From positions 310,001 through 374,000 of the forward strand of contig JBBQZZ010000003.1 in assembly GCA_038207265.1 (NCBI GenBank): 64,000 nt of DNA, written 5' to 3'. How positions within the stretch are numbered: the stretch's first letter is position 1; each line of letters begins with the position of its first letter. The notes under the pieces were generated by a model. The model did no database searches, was not told where the DNA came from, and was given only the letters and a program-made list of their open reading frames with translations. This document shows, piece after piece, positions 60,981 through 64,000 of the stretch. The position numbers and the translations under genes are program-made. The stretch comes from JACMLD01 sp038207265 (GTDB taxonomy: Bacteria > Bacteroidota > Bacteroidia > Chitinophagales > Chitinophagaceae).

Positions 60981-61913
60981 ATGAAAGCCAACTTATCACT
61001 CAACCGCGTCATTACAGGCGCTCTTTTATTGTCTGCTGTTATTATTTTTGCTTCTTGTAAGAAAGACGACAATACAACGCCGGCAACACCCAACACCGTA
61101 GTAAATGTTGCCACTACCAATGGTTTTACTACATTGGTAAGTGCCATTGGTACAGCAGGTTTAACAGCCACTTTAAATGGAACGGGTCCTTTTACAGTTT
61201 TTGCGCCTACCAATGCTGCATTCTCCGCTATCACCGTTCCTTCAGACGCTGCTGTATTGGGTAATATTCTAAAGTATCATGTTGTGAGCGGTAAAGTATT
61301 ATCATCTGCATTACCTACCAGCTATGCAACAGGAGTTGCCACCGTAAATGGCGATTCTATTTATGTAAAAAAGTTTCCTTCTGGTAATGCCTATGTAAAT
61401 GGTGTGAAAGTAGACCTCGCTGATGTAGCTGCAAGCAACGGCGTTGTGCATGTTATTGGAACCGTGTTATTGCCACCATCAGCCAGTATTGTTGCTGCAG
61501 CCCAGGCAGATACATCATTCTCATTACTGGTACAGGCAGTCATTAAATGCGGATTGGCTTCAGCCTTATCCGGCGCTGGTTCTTTAACAGTTTTTGCACC
61601 TACCAACACTGCTTTCAGGGCTGTTGGATTTGACAGTACCGCAATTGCCAATGCAAATCCTGCAACAGTAACTACATTAACGAATGTCTTGCTCTACCAT
61701 GTTGTTCCTGCAAGAGCTTTCTCTGCGGATTTAGTAGAAGGATTAACTACCGCTCCTACTTTACTGGCCGGGAAGTCATTGACATTTAGTGTAAGTGGTG
61801 GCGCGAAAGTTACAGGTAGTGGTAATGGCGGAACTGCTTCAAATATTACGAAAGTAAACATCTTAGCAAAAAATGGTGTTGTTCATGTTATAGACAGGGT
61901 GCTACTACCATAA
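60981..61913 (+). CDS. second fasciclin (FAS1) domain lipoprotein
   Basis: 310 residues from the ATG at 60981, which has an A-rich upstream region; an in-frame ATG at 60954 gives a longer but less typical signal. Lipoprotein signal with lipobox IIFASC. Two FAS1 domains at about 40-170 and 175-310 (TVFAPTNAAFSAI, YHVVSGKVL; TVFAPTNTAFRAVGF, YHVVPARAF, closing NGVVHVIDRVLLP). Clearly a paralogue of the preceding gene but divergent. Followed by a terminator and the LytS/LytTR genes. Confidence 0.92.
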   Translation: MKANLSLNRVITGALLLSAVIIFASCKKDDNTTPATPNTVVNVATTNGFTTLVSAIGTAGLTATLNGTGPFTVFAPTNAAFSAITVPSDAAVLGNILKYHVVSGKVLSSALPTSYATGVATVNGDSIYVKKFPSGNAYVNGVKVDLADVAASNGVVHVIGTVLLPPSASIVAAAQADTSFSLLVQAVIKCGLASALSGAGSLTVFAPTNTAFRAVGFDSTAIANANPATVTTLTNVLLYHVVPARAFSADLVEGLTTAPTLLAGKSLTFSVSGGAKVTGSGNGGTASNITKVNILAKNGVVHVIDRVLLP

Positions 61914-61956
61914 AATTAACTGAGGCCAATGGTTTCAGTATATGGAAAGACCAAAC

Positions 61957-61990
61957 AAACAGTCCCGATATTTTTTCGGGACTGTTTCTT
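61957..61990 (+). terminator. intrinsic terminator after the second fasciclin gene
   Basis: 12-bp stem AAACAGTCCCGA / TCGGGACTGTTT with a 7-base loop, ending in a T-rich run. Confidence 0.88.
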
Positions 61991-62003
61991 AATTTAGATA
62001 AGC

Positions 62004-63029
62004 ATGTTTACAAATAAGTACCGGTACATAATAATTATTTTACTAGGTATGTATTCTTATTTGAATACATTATTTTCCGAGGTTTATCACTATTATGGTA
62101 TTCATGCGCCTTGGTATGCCGATATGCTGGTAATGATTATGATTACTTTTTTGGTATGGGAAGGTAATCGGCTGATTCAGAAAAAACTGGAACATTCATT
62201 AAAACAGCAAGGTCAAATCCGTTTTCTCTTTGTTTTCTTTTTTACTGGTTTGTTGATTGCTGCGGTAACAACATTGGCATTGAGCTATTGCACAGGATTA
62301 TGGTTACGCCTGCCTCCTGCAGAATTGCGCATTGGTTTAAAGCTGGCATTTACGTATGGCACACGTATCAACCTGTTTCTGCATATCCTGAATGGTATTT
62401 TTGTATTTATTGATCAATATAAAAGAAAACAACTGGAGGCGGAAGAATTAAAAAGAATTAATGCACAGGCGCAGCTACAAGCAATAAAAAACCAGGTGAA
62501 TCCGCATTTTCTTTTTAATAACCTGAATGTTTTGTCTGGCATGGTAATGAAAGATAATCCTGATGCAAATAAGTTTATTGAAGAATTTGCTAAAGTATAC
62601 CGATACATACTCAATAGCCAGGATAAAGAACTGATTGAATTACAAACAGAACTTGAATTTATCAAGCCCTACATATTCCTGCTGGAAAAACGTTTCCCCG
62701 ACAGCATTTCTATTCAGTTGAACATAGATAAAAAATATTTTCAGTATTTTATTGTTCCTGCAGCCCTTCAAATGCTCGTAGAAAATGCCATTAAACACAA
62801 TGTGCTTTCGAAGGCGCGGCCGTTGCAAATAATGGTGAATATCAATGCTGCAGAACACCTGGTAGTGAGCAATACTCTTCAACCCAAAACACAAATAGAA
62901 AATTCTACGCAGGTTGGACTGAATAATATTACGAAGCGTTATGAACTTACCACCGGACAAAATACTACCATAGTAAAAGATGAATTAAGTTTTTCCGTAT
63001 CATTACCATTGATACAGCCACCATCATGA
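62004..63029 (+). CDS. LytS-like sensor histidine kinase
   Basis: 341 residues. Four hydrophobic segments in the N-terminal 130 residues (IIIILLGMYSYLNTLF, MLVMIMITFLVW, FLFVFFFTGLLIAAVTTLALS, FLHILNGIFVFI), then a His_kinase domain with His168 (KNQVNPHFLFNNLNVLSGM) and an ATPase region (PAALQMLVENAIKHNV, VGLNNITKRYEL). Typical membrane-bound two-component kinase of the LytS/YehU type. Overlaps the LytTR regulator gene by four bases (ATGA), so they are translated together. Confidence 0.93.
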   Translation: MFTNKYRYIIIILLGMYSYLNTLFSEVYHYYGIHAPWYADMLVMIMITFLVWEGNRLIQKKLEHSLKQQGQIRFLFVFFFTGLLIAAVTTLALSYCTGLWLRLPPAELRIGLKLAFTYGTRINLFLHILNGIFVFIDQYKRKQLEAEELKRINAQAQLQAIKNQVNPHFLFNNLNVLSGMVMKDNPDANKFIEEFAKVYRYILNSQDKELIELQTELEFIKPYIFLLEKRFPDSISIQLNIDKKYFQYFIVPAALQMLVENAIKHNVLSKARPLQIMVNINAAEHLVVSNTLQPKTQIENSTQVGLNNITKRYELTTGQNTTIVKDELSFSVSLPLIQPPS

Positions 63030-63787
63030 CCACTATTATAATTGAAGATGAAAAGCTGGCAGCAGAGCGTTTGCAATTGTTATTGCATCACTGTGATCCT
63101 GCTATTAAAGTACTGGCGGTAATGGATTCTGTAGAGGAAAGCATCGCCTGGCTAACAACTCAGTCGTTACCCGATTTTATTTTACTGGATATACACCTGG
63201 CAGATGGAACCGCCTTTGAGATATTCAGGCAACTGGATATAATTGCTCCTGTTATTTTTACTACAGCATATGATCAATATGCATTGGATGCTTTTAAAGT
63301 TTTAAGTATAGATTACCTGTTAAAACCTGTTACAGCCGAAGCACTGTGTAACGCGATACTAAAACTAAAAACCCTGAGACAACCTTCCACTCCTGCCGTT
63401 AATTACAACCAGCTGCTCCAATTGCTGCAACAGGCACAGCAAAAATTCAAAACCAGGTTTGTAGGCAAAGTAGGCCAAAAATTATTTTTTATTGATACAG
63501 CTGATGTAGCCTATTTTCTTGCAGATAACAAAATTGTATATTTATACGCTGCCGATGGCAATCGTTATATCGTTGAATATACACTGGAGGCACTGGAACA
63601 AATGCTGGAGCCTAAACAGTTCTTCCGTGTAAACCGGAGCATCATTGTAAATGCATTGGCCATAAACCAGGTAAAACCATATATCAACAGCCGTTTAAAA
63701 ATTATTTTTAAAGCAGGTACTCAGACTGAAGAAGCCATCGTAAGCCGGGAAAAAGTAAATGATTTCAGAACCTGGGCCGACAGTTAA
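63026..63787 (+). CDS. LytTR-family response regulator
   Basis: 253 residues. Receiver domain with IEDE acidic site, phospho-acceptor Asp55 (FILLDIHLADG) and YLLKP Lys, then a LytTR DNA-binding domain from about 145 (FVGKVGQKLFFIDTADVAYFLADNKIVYLYAADGNRY..., FFRVNRSIIVNA). It binds DNA in response to the overlapping LytS-like kinase. Targets unknown; the upstream fasciclin genes are candidates by proximity only. Confidence 0.95.
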   Translation: MTTIIIEDEKLAAERLQLLLHHCDPAIKVLAVMDSVEESIAWLTTQSLPDFILLDIHLADGTAFEIFRQLDIIAPVIFTTAYDQYALDAFKVLSIDYLLKPVTAEALCNAILKLKTLRQPSTPAVNYNQLLQLLQQAQQKFKTRFVGKVGQKLFFIDTADVAYFLADNKIVYLYAADGNRYIVEYTLEALEQMLEPKQFFRVNRSIIVNALAINQVKPYINSRLKIIFKAGTQTEEAIVSREKVNDFRTWADS

Positions 63788-63797
63788 CAGATTGCAT

Positions 63798-64000
63798 ATG
63801 AAAATAAAATATTTTCTTTTTGTTTTTTTTGTACTGATTAACGCTATTGTAATCGCTCAATCCGGCAAAAAAGAAGATGTTATTTACCTGAAGAATGAAT
63901 CTGTGATACGCGGTATCATTACGGACAAGAATGATAGTCGTATTAAAATCCAAACGAGCGACGGCAGTATTTGGGTATATACTTCCAATGAAATAATGAA
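63798..64000 (+). CDS. secreted protein, 3' end cut by the window
   Basis: An ATG at 63798 opens a frame that runs off the right edge. The N-terminus is a signal peptide (MKIKYFLFVFFVLINAIVIAQ), then SGKKEDVIYLKNESVIRGIITDKNDSRIKIQTSDGSIWVYTSNEIM. The phrase DVIYLKN...IRGII is common at the start of Bacteroidota secreted proteins with a short SH3-like or barrel domain, function unknown. It begins 10 bases after the LytTR gene, so it may be part of that operon. Confidence 0.75.
   Translation, partial: MKIKYFLFVFFVLINAIVIAQSGKKEDVIYLKNESVIRGIITDKNDSRIKIQTSDGSIWVYTSNEIM

Overview
The window looks like an ordinary chromosomal segment of a Bacteroidota bacterium, probably in or near the Chitinophagaceae. 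The grounds are: AT-rich DNA; many genes preceded by the Bacteroidota promoter -7 box TAnnTTTG, sometimes with TTG/TTTG 19-21 bases upstream; A-rich rather than Shine-Dalgarno start regions; and families typical of that phylum (IPExxxVDY-like, DUF4834, OMP_b-brl receptors, DUF4369/thioredoxin proteins, a long PurF-like amidotransferase, PaaZ, paired rhomboids). I see no phage, insertion sequence, CRISPR array, rRNA or tRNA. The genus is inference.

Layout. 1-4.5 kb: 3' part of an S41 protease gene facing a three-gene unit (omega-amidase-like hydrolase, VOC protein, nagA), then a DUF218 lipoprotein. 4.5-8.6 kb: selD and a small membrane protein facing a unit of M28 peptidase, IPExxxVDY-like protein and pterin dehydratase. 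8.8-13.2 kb: envelope proteins (thioredoxin-like, double-parvulin isomerase, small beta-barrel). 13.2-19.2 kb: metF, lptB, a GH3 acyl-amido synthetase, a FabG-like reductase, an AlkA-like glycosylase and an enoyl-CoA hydratase. 19.5-31.4 kb: paaZ, a two-gene cysteine-motif unit, a DinB-like protein, adk, msrB, yceI, an aminotransferase, a 44-residue lipoprotein with a small partner, a glycosyltransferase, sixA and a PurF-like amidotransferase.

31.5-37.7 kb: one two-component system, an 1828-residue soluble kinase with about ten PAS and two GAF domains plus its NarL-type regulator. 37.8-44.4 kb: a SurA-like chaperone and the rimP-nusA-infB operon, whose short leader is almost entirely a 12-bp hairpin. 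44.4-53 kb: DUF4834, a HAD phosphatase, a large TonB-type outer-membrane protein, a small secreted protein and a SWIM-SNF2 helicase. 53-64 kb: an unknown protein, rlmD, two rhomboids (one lacking the expected catalytic serine), a membrane-anchored endonuclease/phosphatase, cysS, two tandem fasciclin lipoproteins, a LytS/LytTR pair, and the start of a secreted protein cut by the window end.

Most genes are housekeeping or envelope genes and I found no large undescribed system. The best leads are small: the Cys-motif pair at 21.7-23.0 kb, the unannotated 44-residue lipoprotein and its partner at 27.2-27.6 kb, the rimP leader hairpin, the apparently serine-less rhomboid, the bacterial GH3 enzyme, and several palindromic or inverted-repeat elements between genes. 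Promoter boxes let several starts be placed more precisely, because the longest open frames often begin inside the promoter.
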